Notes: generated by a model from the sequence alone, not told the origin. 64,000 nt of DNA from Aureispira anguillae (GCF_026000115.1 NZ_AP026867.1:4700001-4764000), one strand, 5' to 3'; shown: positions 9,401 through 18,580, counted from the first letter of the stretch. Translations and numbers: made by a program.

Positions 9401-10381
9401 ATGGTCAAATGTTTATGCCTCTTATTTCTACTCTGTTGTAGTAATTGGTCTATCTCTGCGCAAACTAATGTTACCTTAAATATTCAACATAAGTTCGAAA
9501 AATCAACTTATGTACCAGGACAACCCTATATTGATGGCAACAATAAAGTAATTATCATCAATCGCATTCAATACTACTTATCCAATATTGAATTAGTTTA
9601 TGATGGTCATCAATCCGTTGTGCTTAACGATCAATATATTTTATTGGACGGAGAGACGTCTACTTATAATCTAGGAGCAATCCCTACCACCATTCAAGAA
9701 CTAGAACGCCTTAATATGGATTTAGGCGTAGACCCTAATGCCAATCTTAATACCCCTTCATCCTATCCTTCAGAACATCCTCTATCTACAACAGATATGT
9801 ATTCTAATGACCAACAGAGTTACATCTTTTTGATGGTAGAAGGAATGATAGACACAGATGGAGATCAAATTCCTGACAAAGCATTTAATTTTCATGCAAC
9901 AGGAGATCAACTATTGCGTACGATTACCATTGATGCAATGACTCCAGCCAACGATAATTGCCTAAAAATTAACTTGACAGCAAATATTGCCAATTGGCTA
10001 AAAGAAATTGACTTAGAATCCATTAATACCCAAGAGAATGGTAATGCAGAAAATCAACAACTCTGCGACAATACCCTTGATCATAAGGTATTTTATAATG
10101 TATCGACTACGGACGTTACAACGCTTGTCTCTCCCAGAAATCACATTCATATTGATTCTCGGTTAGCCATTGCACCTACCATCCATTATAAGTTTTATAC
10201 CCTAGAGCAATTGGATATGACCATTACGAATGTCAATGGCACCTATTTTATCCAGCGTTTTGACCTAGAACCTCAAGGCGATTTTTATATGAGTGAAAAC
10301 TTAGCTTCTGGTATTTACATTGTCATCTTTACAACTCCAAAAGGAATTAGGCAGTGCAAACGTTTTGTCATTCAGAACTAA
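9401..10381 (+). CDS. MbnP-like secreted protein with T9SS type A sorting domain
   Basis: 326 residues with a signal peptide (cleavage after about residue 21, SISAQ). The central domain carries the MbnP-like pattern: a beta start VTLNIQHKF, INRIQYYLSNIELVYDG, a YILLDGET strand, and LMVEGMIDTDGDQIPD. MbnP proteins are periplasmic partners of copper-related MbnH-type enzymes, and relatives in Bacteroidota sit in putative copper loci. The last ~70 residues (MTITNVNGTYFIQRF to CKRFVIQN) look like a type A T9SS sorting domain, so the protein should be secreted or surface-attached. It is convergent with three leftward genes that also look metal-related. No MbnH-like peroxidase gene is visible here. 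Confidence 0.7.
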   Translation: MVKCLCLLFLLCCSNWSISAQTNVTLNIQHKFEKSTYVPGQPYIDGNNKVIIINRIQYYLSNIELVYDGHQSVVLNDQYILLDGETSTYNLGAIPTTIQELERLNMDLGVDPNANLNTPSSYPSEHPLSTTDMYSNDQQSYIFLMVEGMIDTDGDQIPDKAFNFHATGDQLLRTITIDAMTPANDNCLKINLTANIANWLKEIDLESINTQENGNAENQQLCDNTLDHKVFYNVSTTDVTTLVSPRNHIHIDSRLAIAPTIHYKFYTLEQLDMTITNVNGTYFIQRFDLEPQGDFYMSENLASGIYIVIFTTPKGIRQCKRFVIQN

Positions 10382-10399
10382 GCATTACCACTAAAAGAT

Positions 10400-10442
10400 A
10401 ATAGGTCAATTGGAAAATTAAATTCCAATTGACCTATTTTTA
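10400..10442. terminator. Bidirectional terminator, MbnP-like / lipoprotein genes
   Basis: Perfect 16-bp arms (10400-10415 and 10423-10438) with a 7-nt loop and a T-run on the plus side, between two convergent genes 62 bp apart. It should end both transcripts. Confidence 0.85.
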
Positions 10443-10443
10443 T

Positions 10444-10833
10444 TTATGGATTTACCTGAAAATGGACATCTTTTGTTGCCGATTCTCCTGCATGGTTGCT
10501 CGCTGTTGCGACCAATTTAAAGTCACTAAGTGCCGTAACAGACAATGTAATGGTACTATCTATTGTTAATGAAGTACTGTGATCATGTCCATTAAGATCC
10601 AAAACAGTAGTGGTATCTGTTTCATTGGTCACTACAATTGAATAATTATGCAACTCTGCTGGATCTGTAAATGTTACATTTACATTTAAGTCATCTCCGT
10701 TTTGCATACTTGCACCTTCTGTTGGTGCATTAATGGTCACTTCTACTGTCTCTTTAACATCGGGTGTTTTTTCGCAAGCACTAAATCCTAAAAAGAGTGC
10801 CGTAAAAAGTACTAAAAACGATAAATTTTTCAT
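10444..10833 (-). CDS. Small lipoprotein with one Ig-like domain (DUF4625-like)
   Basis: 129 residues. A signal peptide ends in LGFSAC, a plausible lipobox with cysteine at about residue 20. The rest is a single beta-rich domain (VEVTINAPTEGASMQNGDD to DVHFQVNP) that resembles DUF4625-type lipoproteins, in which a histidine-containing HDHS segment occurs (here LNGHDHSTSL). Such lipoproteins are often near metal-uptake genes in Bacteroidota. It is the last gene of a leftward group with the beta-barrel protein and the CxGKC protein. Function unknown; metal handling is inferred from context. Confidence 0.65.
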   Translation of the reverse strand: MKNLSFLVLFTALFLGFSACEKTPDVKETVEVTINAPTEGASMQNGDDLNVNVTFTDPAELHNYSIVVTNETDTTTVLDLNGHDHSTSLTIDSTITLSVTALSDFKLVATASNHAGESATKDVHFQVNP

Positions 10834-10920
10834 TGTTGTTTAATTTTAACATCACTTCGCTAACGACCAAAACTCTAAGTAGCTAAGCTAAAAGTAACGA
10901 AGTGTTATTTAAAAAATAGA

Positions 10921-11838
10921 TTAAAAAAGATAATTAATATTTGCCATAAAACGAGGTCCTGCCTCTACCAAACCATTTGACAGATTTTGCCAAGTTGGTT
11001 GCTGATAACTCAATCCTAATTGAATTTTTTTATAGTACATTTCCAATCCTGCTGTAGCAATCAACTGATTCCCACCTGTATTTATCCTTTTATATCCATA
11101 CTTTAAATTATACTTTGCCTGTTCGAAAGCAATTCCTAATTTGGGCATCAACCCCCATTCTTTATTCTTAATTTTATGCAAGAAAAAAGCCGTTGCAGAA
11201 GCCGTCAATTGATTCCCAAATTGATAGGTATTTTTATTCGGTAGGTTTATCTTATAAGCTACATTGGTATTTAAGCCCCAGCGTTTGTGCCGTAAAGTAT
11301 AAACTCCTGTAATCAAAAAATCAACCGACCCTGTCCCTAATTGCAAACTAGGTGTTAATAACGCTCCTGCTGCATCTTTACGTTGAAAACTCCCTGTTGG
11401 AACCTTGATCCCCCCTCCTACTAGAAGATTATGTTTGGTGTTTTTTTCTGCAATAAAGCTCGTATTATAGATATTATACAAGGCTAGAACAGATAAGTCG
11501 CCCAAACCAACCAAAGCATTCGTTTCTGTTGGAGCATTTCGCAAATGATAATTGAGCGGCACAAAAGCTAATAACTGGACTCTTCTATGTGGATAAAATC
11601 GCCCCATTAATTCCAAAGAGTGAAAATATTCTTTAGAGTAGGCAGCTATGTTTTCCCCCTCATGTCCCAAATCTGATTTAAAATAACTAAAACGCCATCT
11701 CAGACCGATAAAGTTTTTATGATATTGTGGCAACATTCCACTATAATAACCTCCTACCCCGCAACCACAAATGTCGCAAGCTTGTATAGCGGTTGCTTTG
11801 AGCAATACTACACAAAGTATTATCAATATAGTTCTCAT
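10921..11838 (-). CDS. Outer-membrane beta-barrel protein with CDICGCGVGG motif
   Basis: 305 residues from the ATG at 11838. A longer reading from 11883 would place 15 extra residues before the signal peptide, so 11838 is preferred. The signal peptide (MRTILIILCVVLLKATAIQA) is directly followed by CDICGCGVGGYYSG, leaving three cysteines at the mature N-terminus. The rest is alternating amphipathic strands with aromatic ends, finishing FMANINYLF, as in outer-membrane barrels. This Cys-motif family is common next to MbnP-like and TonB-type genes in Bacteroidota and is usually labelled transporter-like. The cysteine cluster may bind a metal ion; that is inference. Confidence 0.7.
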   Translation of the reverse strand: MRTILIILCVVLLKATAIQACDICGCGVGGYYSGMLPQYHKNFIGLRWRFSYFKSDLGHEGENIAAYSKEYFHSLELMGRFYPHRRVQLLAFVPLNYHLRNAPTETNALVGLGDLSVLALYNIYNTSFIAEKNTKHNLLVGGGIKVPTGSFQRKDAAGALLTPSLQLGTGSVDFLITGVYTLRHKRWGLNTNVAYKINLPNKNTYQFGNQLTASATAFFLHKIKNKEWGLMPKLGIAFEQAKYNLKYGYKRINTGGNQLIATAGLEMYYKKIQLGLSYQQPTWQNLSNGLVEAGPRFMANINYLF

Positions 11839-11886
11839 TTCTATAAGTTTAGATTGAAAATATGATTGTTCTGCCCATCCCATATT

Positions 11887-11978
11887 TTGCTTATCAGAAG
11901 ACGATAAGCAACGCTAATTCGCAGCAGATTTCTAAAAAGATACGTACAGATAGGCAACAATTACTGACTTAGTAATTG
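11887..11978 (-). other. Two intergenic stem-loops
   Basis: Two perfect small hairpins lie in the gap between the small CxGKC gene and the beta-barrel gene. Arms of 9 bp are at 11887-11895/11903-11911, and arms of 8 bp at 11958-11965/11971-11978. Neither has a U-run. They may be mRNA processing or attenuation signals within a leftward operon. Confidence 0.4.
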
Positions 11979-11989
11979 CTGGTATCTTA

Positions 11990-12388
11990 CTAAGAGTAGT
12001 ATTGAGGAGGATGAAAAATTGCTATTACTAGCTGATAAGCATAAGCCAATACATAGGGATAAAAAGTTGACCGTACAGTTGGTATTGGCACAACATCAAC
12101 AACTTCTATAAATGGATTGGGTATCGCTTGATAATAAAGCAATGGAGCCTTTATTTTTTCTAAATTTGGAAGAGGAAGCTCTTGGGGAGCAGTTTCTTTT
12201 TTGCTAATGCTCAAGACCTTTTTTAAGTGGCATTTCCCATCACACTTTAATTGAGGCGCCGCTTTATTTTTACAAAAATTTTGTATGATATACTCTTTGT
12301 TGATCGTATAATAAGCATAAATAAGCCCTTGATGTACGGTTTGTACACCAATAATCAAAATAAATAAGATGGATAATAATTTGCTCAT
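11990..12388 (-). CDS. Small membrane-anchored CNK...CxGKCxL protein
   Basis: 132 residues. An N-terminal hydrophobic segment (SILFILIIGVQTVHQGLIYA) acts as signal or anchor. The characteristic stretch has a cysteine before NK, then LKCDGKCHLKK about ten residues later, giving three conserved-looking cysteines. I recognise this as a small Bacteroidota family frequently beside TonB receptors and MbnP-like genes, of unknown function. The cysteines and the context suggest metal (perhaps copper) binding. It is the first gene of the leftward three-gene group. Confidence 0.65.
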   Translation of the reverse strand: MSKLLSILFILIIGVQTVHQGLIYAYYTINKEYIIQNFCKNKAAPQLKCDGKCHLKKVLSISKKETAPQELPLPNLEKIKAPLLYYQAIPNPFIEVVDVVPIPTVRSTFYPYVLAYAYQLVIAIFHPPQYYS

Positions 12389-12482
12389 TTAGTCTTATAC
12401 GCTTCTAGAATCAGCAAATGTATTCTTTATTTAGAAAAAAAACAATTTATTTAACAATTCTGATCACTAAATTTCATCAACA

Positions 12483-14027
12483 TTACTTTGTAGGAGCCTG
12501 TTGAATAATCTGCTTAATTCGCCTTCCATCTAGTAAAATAATCACCCCAAGATAAGCTAGCATCAATAGGCTGCTCGTCAGATAGGAAAGTAGGCTGTTG
12601 GGTATTAAATAGGGCTGTATAAAAAAGTCATAGCCCAAATAAATAAGCACAACGATTGTAATGTATAACAGAATTCGAGCAATTGGGTATGGAATGGGAT
12701 AATGTTTTTGCCCCCAAAGATAAGCTAAACCAACCATTATTCCATAACAGAGCAAGGTAGCCCAAGCAGATCCCAAATAGCCTGGATAACCCATTTTGCT
12801 CATCAAAGGAATCAAAATTATATTCCCAATAATCGTAACTCCAGCCCCGATTACGGCTATAATTGCCCCATAGTGCGTTTTATCGCTTAATTTGAACCAA
12901 ATTGCAAGGTTATAATATAAGCCTAAGCACAAATTTGCTAACAACAAGACAGGAACAATCAGTAAGCCTTCTCGATAATTTGAAGCCACAAAAAATTGAA
13001 CAATATCCATAAATAACATGATTCCCAAAAAGCCTATGGAGCCTATTAAGGTAAATAAAAATGCAATGTTTGCATATAAAGGTCTAGCATAGTCCTTGGC
13101 TGCATTCCTAAAGAAAAAGGGCTCCGCAGCATAATTAAATGCTTGCGTAAAAAGATTCATAAATATCGCAATCTTATAACAGGAACCATAAACGCCCAAT
13201 TGTTGCAATACCGTATCAGAATCCCCCTCCAAGAATATTTTGAGCAATGTTCTATCCAATACTTCATTAATAATCCCTGCAAATCCAGCCAAGACCAAAG
13301 GCATGGCATAGATGAGCATTGCTCGGAGCATTTGAGGATCAAAACGAACCCTTGCATTTGTTTGGTCTAACACTTTTTCTCCGTGGGGTTGAATTTTGTA
13401 CCAATAGGTTGGGAGTAAAAGCAAAAAGGTAACAGCACTAGCCAATAAGTTGGCAATAAAAACATAACCAATTCCCATTTGAGGATCAAAATACTGCGGC
13501 CAATAATTGGGCAATAAATACAGAAAAAATAACACAAAGCCCAAATGAACAAATAAGTTGGTGAGTTTTACAATCGCAAACTTTAAGGCTTTTCCTTCCA
13601 AACGAAGCATTGCAAAGGGTATCGCCACCAAGGCATCCAATCCCAATATAAATGCAAACCAAACAATATAATGTGCTTTTTCTGGATACCCCAGTTGGTT
13701 GGCAAGGGGCTGAGATAAAGCAATCAATAATAAAACAAAAATAGCGGTGGTTGTCCCAACCAATGATGTGGCTGTTTTATAAGCAGTCGCTCGATCTTCT
13801 CTTTTAGAGCCAAAACGAAAAAAAGCGGTTTCCATCCGATAGGTAAAAATGATCATCCCAAAGGCTGCCCAAGCATAAATATCCGTATGGATTCCCATTT
13901 GCGCTCGGTTTTCATTAAATACATTGGTCAAAAAAGGCGTTAAAAAAACAAAAGTTAACAACCTTCCTAAAATGCTGCTCAATCCGTATAATGCAGTTTC
14001 TCCTGCTAGTTTTTTTAGTAAAGACAC
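12483..14027 (-). CDS. Polysaccharide (lipid-linked oligosaccharide) flippase, Wzx/MOP-type
   Basis: 514 residues with about 14 membrane helices and the N-terminal pattern LAGETALYGLSSILGRLLTF, typical of the polysaccharide-synthase/MOP flippase superfamily. Such proteins translocate lipid-linked sugar units across the inner membrane. The start is GTG, with an in-frame stop three codons further upstream. It is a single leftward gene without nearby glycosyltransferases, so the glycan it serves is unknown; peptidoglycan or surface polysaccharide are both possible. Confidence 0.8.
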   Translation of the reverse strand: MSLLKKLAGETALYGLSSILGRLLTFVFLTPFLTNVFNENRAQMGIHTDIYAWAAFGMIIFTYRMETAFFRFGSKREDRATAYKTATSLVGTTTAIFVLLLIALSQPLANQLGYPEKAHYIVWFAFILGLDALVAIPFAMLRLEGKALKFAIVKLTNLFVHLGFVLFFLYLLPNYWPQYFDPQMGIGYVFIANLLASAVTFLLLLPTYWYKIQPHGEKVLDQTNARVRFDPQMLRAMLIYAMPLVLAGFAGIINEVLDRTLLKIFLEGDSDTVLQQLGVYGSCYKIAIFMNLFTQAFNYAAEPFFFRNAAKDYARPLYANIAFLFTLIGSIGFLGIMLFMDIVQFFVASNYREGLLIVPVLLLANLCLGLYYNLAIWFKLSDKTHYGAIIAVIGAGVTIIGNIILIPLMSKMGYPGYLGSAWATLLCYGIMVGLAYLWGQKHYPIPYPIARILLYITIVVLIYLGYDFFIQPYLIPNSLLSYLTSSLLMLAYLGVIILLDGRRIKQIIQQAPTK

Positions 14028-14438
14028 ATCTGTTTATTTGGTACTCCAATTGGTTCGCTGCACAAGATACTAAATCTAGTGGTTTGTCCTTCAAAATACA
14101 ACATACCAAGCCATAAATTCATAGAATACGTTAGGTCTAAAACGATTCCTTTTTTTAGCTAATTTGCTTTTTACCAAAAGCTTCTTCCCTCCCAGTAGAA
14201 ATTTAGCGCTTATAATCTTTCAAAACTTAAAAAATATTTTATTTTAAAAAGGGTTACTTTATTTTAATTAATCCATTAATGAGGTATAGCTAAAATAACT
14301 TCCTCACAATAGTTCATTGTACTTAAGTAATGGAGCAAAATGAATGCTTGTAAATTTAATGCATAATCCATTTCGCCCCGTTATTTAGTGATTTTTTGAT
14401 GCTTCACAAAGTAATGAGTTTTACACCTAAGTTTATGT
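14028..14438. other. Divergent spacer, flippase / sigma factor
   Basis: A 411-bp AT-rich gap between divergent genes. I find no ORF, no RNA gene and no clear promoter consensus. The region directly before the sigma-factor start reads TAAGTTTA, a weak -7 match. Confidence 0.35.
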
Positions 14439-15002
14439 ATGGCAAAAAAGTCCAATATATTAGAACAACTTCGATCGGGCGATAACAAAAAAGCAATTGC
14501 AACTTTGTATCAATCTTTTCCGATGATACGCAAATTAATTTGCAACAATGGAGGCAATGATGCCGATGCGCAAGATGTTTTTCAGGATGCCTTATTGGTC
14601 TTGTATCGAAATGCTCAAAAAATGGATTTTGAGTTAACCTGTGCCCCTGGAACATATCTGTATAGCGTTGCTCGTTTTTTGTGGAAAGACACCTTAAAGA
14701 AACGAAACAAAGAAGTGTCTTTAGAATATGATATTCGGCAAAATGAAGTCATTGAAAACGATCTTGAACTATTTCAACAACAACAAAGTAAAACAGCTCG
14801 ATTGGCTGCTGTTTTACAACAACTTGGCGATAAATGCAAGTTATTATTACAAGCCTATTATTACAAAAAAATGTCCATGAAGGAAATTGCACAAGCTTTT
14901 GAGTACAGTAGTGTCAATAGTGCAAAAACTCAAAAGTACAAATGTATTGAACGTGCAAAAAAAATTGCTAACAATCAACTTCCTTCAACCTCTAAACTGT
15001 AA
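14439..15002 (+). CDS. ECF-type RNA polymerase sigma factor
   Basis: 187 residues with sigma region 2 (DADAQDVFQDALLVLYRNA, about residues 42-60) and a C-terminal region 4 helix-turn-helix (YKKMSMKEIAQAFEYSS, about 146-162). Its stop is 5 bp before the start of the next gene, whose product has a single membrane helix, as sigma/anti-sigma pairs commonly do. It probably redirects transcription in response to an envelope signal sensed by the partner. Confidence 0.85.
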   Translation: MAKKSNILEQLRSGDNKKAIATLYQSFPMIRKLICNNGGNDADAQDVFQDALLVLYRNAQKMDFELTCAPGTYLYSVARFLWKDTLKKRNKEVSLEYDIRQNEVIENDLELFQQQQSKTARLAAVLQQLGDKCKLLLQAYYYKKMSMKEIAQAFEYSSVNSAKTQKYKCIERAKKIANNQLPSTSKL

Positions 15003-15007
15003 CAGCA

Positions 15008-16450
15008 ATGCGCCGAGAGCTCGAAAATATAGAATACATTGAACGCTATCTAGAGAATACGCTCAGTAGAGCAGATAGGTACAAGTTTGAGCAGTACATG
15101 CAACAAGATGCCGCTTTTAAACAGACCGTAGAATTGCAGCGCCAAATTATAGCGCAACTCAAAGAAGAAGCCTTCTTGATGGATGTTACGACTCAACACC
15201 AACATTTCATACAGCAAGAGTCAAAAAGTATTTTTCGCTTCATTTGGGTAATTCCTCCTGTTTTATTAATCTTGGGTGTACTAACTGGTTGGTGGTATTT
15301 TGCTTCTACTCCTCATTCAGAAGTATCCACGATTATTGAATCGCCTGCTGTTTCAATAGAATCCTCCCCTATTCAAGACAAAACGGCATTGGTTGCCCAA
15401 ACAAAAGCATTTAAAACTTCTTTTGTTTCCAAAAAAGTAAATGCCAGAAAGGGAGCTGTCATTCAGTTAAAACATTCAAATTCTGTTTTACACATTCCCA
15501 AAAATGCTGTTGTAGATCAGGCTGGCAACCCTGTTAAAGGCACTTATGACTTGCAATATCGAGAACTAAGAGATAGAGCCCAAATGGCTTTTTCTGGATG
15601 GCCAATGAACGGTAAAAAAGGAGAAAAGGCACAAGGGTTTAACTCTGTTGGCATGCTTGAAGTTAGGGCATTCAAAGAGGGAGAAACGTTGCGTATTGCT
15701 CCCAACAAAAATATGACCTTAGATTACGAAGTTAATAAACGAATGTCTAATCTAGATTTGTATCATTTGGAAGATAGCACAAAGACTTGGACAAGTACAA
15801 CCGATAATCGTCTTCAACTTCCCAAACGAGGTGCTTATACAGAATCGTTTGATAGTATTCGCTATAAAAATGATGTAGCTGCCTATGAAGAAAAATTTAA
15901 AAAGCCCAAACCCAATGAAGCAACCTTAGATGGTTCTACTTGGAATGCTAGTACTACGCTCATTCCTGAAAAAATGAAAAAATTGGAAGAAGAGGAAAAA
16001 CCAGATCCCAATAAATATATTGTCAAACATTACGACAACCCTAGGTTGATAAAAGAACTTCGCCTAAACTCTTTTGGGGTTTATAATTGTAGCCAAATGT
16101 ATCAAGTAGAAAACCAAATAGCCGTCTCTGCTCAATATACTGATTTGCAAAAAACCATCATTAACAATGCTAGAACCTTATCTATTATTGACATGAATTA
16201 CAATGCTGCTTATAGTTTCAAACCTGAACAATTTATTTGTAATGGCGCTGCCAATAATGTCTTTTTGCTCTGGTCAAATGACGGAAAACTTTATTCCTTT
16301 GTCAAGCGTTCTACTGTAAAAATGAGCACGGGTAATTATTCTTTCCAAATGGAAGATCTATCTCAGAAGGTAAAAAACACTAATGATTTAAAACGCTACC
16401 TCAAATTTGTTGACAAAAAAACAAAAGAAACCGTAACTAGAATACAATAA
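15008..16450 (+). CDS. Putative anti-sigma membrane protein with ZU5-like outer domain
   Basis: 480 residues. A cytoplasmic helical part (1-75, EYIERYLENTLSRADRYKFEQ) has the look of Bacteroidota anti-sigma N-termini. It is followed by one membrane helix (about 78-97, FIWVIPPVLLILGVLTGWW). The outer part begins with a ZU5-like strand pattern (GAVIQLKHSNSVLHIPKNAV, about residues 150-170) and continues as a long beta-rich domain that I do not recognise. Coupling to the sigma gene by a 5-bp gap supports the anti-sigma role. No zinc-finger anti-sigma motif is seen. Confidence 0.6.
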   Translation: MRRELENIEYIERYLENTLSRADRYKFEQYMQQDAAFKQTVELQRQIIAQLKEEAFLMDVTTQHQHFIQQESKSIFRFIWVIPPVLLILGVLTGWWYFASTPHSEVSTIIESPAVSIESSPIQDKTALVAQTKAFKTSFVSKKVNARKGAVIQLKHSNSVLHIPKNAVVDQAGNPVKGTYDLQYRELRDRAQMAFSGWPMNGKKGEKAQGFNSVGMLEVRAFKEGETLRIAPNKNMTLDYEVNKRMSNLDLYHLEDSTKTWTSTTDNRLQLPKRGAYTESFDSIRYKNDVAAYEEKFKKPKPNEATLDGSTWNASTTLIPEKMKKLEEEEKPDPNKYIVKHYDNPRLIKELRLNSFGVYNCSQMYQVENQIAVSAQYTDLQKTIINNARTLSIIDMNYNAAYSFKPEQFICNGAANNVFLLWSNDGKLYSFVKRSTVKMSTGNYSFQMEDLSQKVKNTNDLKRYLKFVDKKTKETVTRIQ

Positions 16451-16565
16451 CAAAGCAAACAAAGAATGTAAAACAAATCTCATCATTGATTTTTCTAGGG
16501 GGGATAATTTCCATTCTTTGACCACAATGCCGTTAATTCTGTGGGATAATAAACCTTGTGACTAC

Positions 16566-18014
16566 TTAAGCTTCAAAGATAATATCGCCTAAGTCGCTAT
16601 CTTCTTTTTTGGTAGCTCGTAAACTGTCGATTGCATCTAGTTCTTGTGCAATTAGATCAAATCGATAAATAATTTCATTTTGATCATTTAAATAAGCCTC
16701 ACCTCCCAAATCGGCTAAGGTATCTTTCATCACTCGATCAACAGTCTGTGGTTTTAGTTTTTCTTCGGTTTTTCGTTGTGCATTGGCAACCTCTGTTAGC
16801 TTTGACAAGGGAATCTCATGAACGTGCTTGTCGCCTTGGTCATAGGTCTGAAAAACAATCCGCATCAAGCGTTTTCTGATATTGAGTTCACGTTGTTTTT
16901 TGCGCAAAGGACGCAAACGCAGCCAACGAACCATTGGAATCAAAAAGAACAGAGAAGAATAAATCAACGGAAAACCACCTAAGAAAAAACTGCCCCAAAA
17001 ACCCAGATTTAGCCCCAAAGGTCCCAGCCAACCTCCAAAAACTAAGGCCAATGACATCATTAAATTAAACGTATTCATTGCGATAATACCTGCATTACGT
17101 TTGCCTGAATTTCCTGTCAGTTCATAAGCAGGTTCATATTCATCCCAATACCAAATAACAGGGGCTTCACCTGTACGATCTTTGGATCGAATTAGCTGAG
17201 AAAAATCGCCATACAATGTCCCATTATCAGAAATATCTCCTTTCCCATCAAACATCCCCAAACACTCTGTCATAAAGTTTTCTGCTTCTTCTCTTCGCCA
17301 TCCTGCTAAAGCCTGAATTTCAGAAGTTGTAATTAAGCCCTTTTGCTCTTTCAAAAAGGTCGCCACTTCTTGGTTATTGGCTAAAGGATCTAACTCTACT
17401 CTTGGAGGACCAAAAATAAAATCGTAAATAGAAGCTACAAAACTTTTTTCGTCTCTAGGATCTTTGGGTTTCTTTTTCTTTCCCAATATTCGAGGGCGTT
17501 CTTGATAGTGCTGGTAGGAATAACCATAATTGTCATTTCGATAATACCGATTGTTGTACCCCATAATGGTATTCCACTCAAAAATAGAAATAAACAAACG
17601 AGCCATTACAGCCACCAAGTCCCCGACACCATCTCCATCCTCCGAGGAAACGGCAGCACCAATCAACAACACAATAAAAATCACAAAATAAATAACCAAA
17701 AACACAGAGGTTAATAATTTGTAGGCAATCTGAAAACCACGCCACAACAAGCGCAAAAAATCCGCAAAATATTCGGACAAAGGCTTTTTATCACGACGTT
17801 CTAAGCTCGTTCCAAAATCGTAAATCAAATCGCCATTTTCTGTTACCTTTAATTTGCAATCATACTTTGACATCATGTTTTTGATTGCTTCATCTGTCTC
17901 AATAATCGGCATTCCTGTTACTGAAACAGCGTCTTCTAAGGTAAACGATTTGGAGTTCTGATTGGCGTATTTTTCTAATACAATTAAATTTTCTTTGGGG
18001 TCTTCAAATGCCAT
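16566..18014 (-). CDS. Unknown membrane protein with winged-helix-like segments
   Basis: 482 residues from the ATG at 18014 (MAFEDPKENLIVLEKYA). A start at 18056 would add 14 residues with no signal features. The N-terminus (about 1-70) and a middle part (about 215-265, EVATFLKEQKGLITTSEIQ) each look like winged-helix units: helix, turn, helix, then a short strand pair GDLIYDFG or GTLYGDFS. A third such unit may end the protein (GEAYLNDQNEIIYRFD). Two hydrophobic regions (about 85-125 and 310-365) are membrane helices. I do not recognise the family. Binding of nucleic acid by the wings is only a fold-based guess. Confidence 0.65.
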   Translation of the reverse strand: MAFEDPKENLIVLEKYANQNSKSFTLEDAVSVTGMPIIETDEAIKNMMSKYDCKLKVTENGDLIYDFGTSLERRDKKPLSEYFADFLRLLWRGFQIAYKLLTSVFLVIYFVIFIVLLIGAAVSSEDGDGVGDLVAVMARLFISIFEWNTIMGYNNRYYRNDNYGYSYQHYQERPRILGKKKKPKDPRDEKSFVASIYDFIFGPPRVELDPLANNQEVATFLKEQKGLITTSEIQALAGWRREEAENFMTECLGMFDGKGDISDNGTLYGDFSQLIRSKDRTGEAPVIWYWDEYEPAYELTGNSGKRNAGIIAMNTFNLMMSLALVFGGWLGPLGLNLGFWGSFFLGGFPLIYSSLFFLIPMVRWLRLRPLRKKQRELNIRKRLMRIVFQTYDQGDKHVHEIPLSKLTEVANAQRKTEEKLKPQTVDRVMKDTLADLGGEAYLNDQNEIIYRFDLIAQELDAIDSLRATKKEDSDLGDIIFEA

Positions 18015-18162
18015 AATATAGAGTTGGTTATTCGTATCTAATCTATTACAGAACAAAAATAAAAAGTTATAGTTTGTTGTTCCGTACCTGTTATAACTAT
18101 AATTAAAGATAGTTTGTTCCCAATAAAATGTTTGTATTTTGTTATAATTATATTTGAAAAGG

Positions 18163-18519
18163 TAAGTAGATGGACAAAATTAGTAGGCTAAAAAAATACA
18201 CGTTAATTAATAAACATTATGTAAGTAAATTTATTAAGGGGCATAAAAAATGACCGTTAACGAAGATTGGGAAATGATTTCTGCGAAGCTTTGCGTCCGA
18301 ATTTGTTTGGCGTAGCATTCAAACAAATTCAGCAAACAAGCAGCTAAAATCATCCAATCGAAGTGTCTGGTCTTGATTTTGGTTCTTTTATCAAGAAAAG
18401 AACAACAAAAGATTTAAATAATCCTTTTCGTAAAAAAATCAAAAAATAATTTGACTATTCCTTTATTATTCTATTTACATAACCTTTAATAGGATACTAT
18501 AATTTTGTCCATCTACTTA
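18163..18519. mobile_element. MITE-like non-coding element with 20-bp terminal inverted repeats
   Basis: A 357-bp stretch bounded by perfect 20-bp inverted repeats: taagtagatggacaaaatta at 18163-18182 and its reverse complement at 18500-18519. Further, weaker similarity extends inward with a 2-nt gap. Both ends carry TA at the outer edge, compatible with a TA target duplication as in IS630/Tc1-type elements, but that is inference. No transposase is inside. Internal palindromes are at 18265-18359 and 18382-18403. The element fills the gap between the unknown membrane gene and a beta-barrel gene. No second copy is seen in this window. Confidence 0.6.
18265..18359. repeat. Long imperfect hairpin inside the MITE-like element
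   Basis: Outer arms gattgg (18265-18270) and ccaatc (18354-18359) lead through partly paired sequence. The inner arms are perfect 11-bp arms at 18299-18309 and 18320-18330, with a 10-nt loop. A separate 8-bp hairpin follows at 18382-18403. The folding potential is unlike the surrounding AT-rich sequence. Confidence 0.55.
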
Positions 18520-18580
18520 AAGAACGCTGCCTGCTCTTCATACAAACTAATTACTTCTAAAACACAAAACATACCCCATT

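Noticed and set aside
11839-11883. Upstream ATG for the CDICGC barrel protein
   Set aside because: It would place 15 residues ahead of an otherwise ideal signal peptide.
18015-18056. Upstream start of the unknown membrane protein
   Set aside because: Fourteen extra residues show no conserved feature; the ATG at 18014 fits the winged-helix-like domain.
18250-18320. Short open frame inside the MITE-like element (MTVNEDWEM...)
   Set aside because: It is only about 20 codons and lies in palindromic sequence, so it is probably not translated.
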